DNA of 64,000 bases from Planctomycetaceae bacterium. GTDB taxonomy: Bacteria > Planctomycetota > Planctomycetia > Pirellulales > Pirellulaceae. The stretch is from NCBI GenBank assembly GCA_020638995.1, contig JACKHM010000001.1, positions 3,596,001-3,660,000 of the forward strand, written 5' to 3'. The translations under genes were made by a program, and so were the position numbers. The notes under the pieces are model-generated. The model saw nothing but the letters and a program-made list of their open reading frames with translations, was not told the origin of the DNA and searched no databases. Shown piece after piece: positions 63,654 to 64,000 of the stretch (position 1 is the first letter of the stretch; each line of letters begins with the position of its first letter).

Positions 63654-64000
63654 ATGATGATGACACTGGTGCTTGTTGGTCTGCTACTTGTGTCGACATT
63701 CACTGATATCCGCCATCGGAAAATCTACAACTGGACGACTTATCCCGGCATGATTGTCGCACTGTTAATCAGCGGCATTGCGACGTGGATGCGCGCGGAT
63801 GTCATTAACGGACCGCAGACTCAGGCCGATACCCTTGGAATCCTCACTTGGCCCGACAGTCTGTTCGGGTTGCTGGCATGTGGCGCGATGATGATCGTGT
63901 GCTATGTCTTTTTTCCGGGCGGTGTTGGCGGTGGAGATGTAAAGCTAATCGCGATGATCGGCGCGTACCTTGGTGTGATGTCTGGACTGGAGGCGATGTT
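63654..64000 (+). CDS. A24 prepilin peptidase (CpaA/TadV type), 3' part cut by window edge
   Basis: The first 115 residues of a small A24 aspartic peptidase. Both catalytic Asp motifs are visible: STFTDIRHRKIYNWTTYPG and FPGGVGGGDVKLIAMIGAYL (GGGD). Membrane segments MTLVLVGLLLVSTF and FGLLACGAMMIVCYVF are present. Three ATGs in a row (63654, 63657, 63660) leave the exact start open. With the two pilin-like genes before it, this begins a Tad pilus locus that continues outside the window. Confidence 0.85.
   Translation, partial: MMMTLVLVGLLLVSTFTDIRHRKIYNWTTYPGMIVALLISGIATWMRADVINGPQTQADTLGILTWPDSLFGLLACGAMMIVCYVFFPGGVGGGDVKLIAMIGAYLGVMSGLEAM

Overview
The window looks like a chromosomal piece of a planctomycete, probably of the Pirellulales/Rhodopirellula type (inference from gene content). 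Markers include two proteins of the paired DUF1549/DUF1553 type with CxxCH-like haem motifs, two Tat-exported DUF1501 proteins, a large Ser/Thr kinase encoded with its own ECF sigma factor, a dockerin-bearing remnant, PPC-domain exported proteins, and many short, exported, Planctomycetes-style hypotheticals. GC content is moderate and most start codons have weak ribosome binding sites, so several starts were chosen by signal peptide position or spacing.

Layout. 1-2441 (minus): ffh, rpsP and trmD of the translation/secretion operon, with no rimM between rpsP and trmD. 2592-4316: an exported NHLRC2-like thioredoxin/NHL protein, followed by a short cloverleaf palindromic element and IS copy 1 (4604-6033). 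6159-14076 (plus): a tight four-gene operon of exported or substrate-handling proteins (DUF1549/1553, PPC repeat protein, ceramidase-like protein, FAD oxidoreductase with a discoidin-like tail). 14083-21868: a kinase/sigma pair, a divergent second ECF sigma with an exported Gly/Arg-rich protein, a membrane protein and a CitG-family enzyme. 21852-30117 (minus): HEAT protein, ABC permease, ABC ATPase, their large membrane companion and an exported esterase. 30186-33619: a graveyard made of IS copy 2, an IS5-type remnant, an ISKra4-type remnant and the tail of a dockerin protein.

33905-38963 (plus): a DUF1549/1553-DUF1501-DUF1501 operon. 39021-42927 (minus): two RNA methyltransferase-type genes and a sodium/solute symporter with its DUF485 partner. 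43107-52398: mixed metabolism (amidohydrolase, a huge YCF48/PIG-L-like/CBM9-like fusion, RNase HII-like protein, aminotransferase, SMR exporter, cyclase). 52405-61860 is an accessory region: IS copy 3 flanked on both sides by truncated genes, PhzF, a methyltransferase killed by a nonsense codon, an exported PCMT, and a PDDEXK (DUF1016) nuclease beside a SWIM-domain protein. It ends at a tRNA-Ala(GGC) gene. 62174-64000: an SDR enzyme, then the start of a Tad/Flp pilus cluster (two prepilin-like peptides and a CpaA-type peptidase) running off the right edge.

The three IS copies share orientation and about 1426 bp. They divide the window into two segments of about 25.6 and 22.7 kb that homologous recombination could delete or duplicate. 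The most unusual items are the conserved out-of-frame leader ORF with a perfect Shine-Dalgarno in front of the transposase, the cloverleaf element with flanking direct repeats, the palindromic coding repeats in the DUF1016 nuclease, and the DUF1016-SWIM pair in the accessory region. None amounts to a proven new system.
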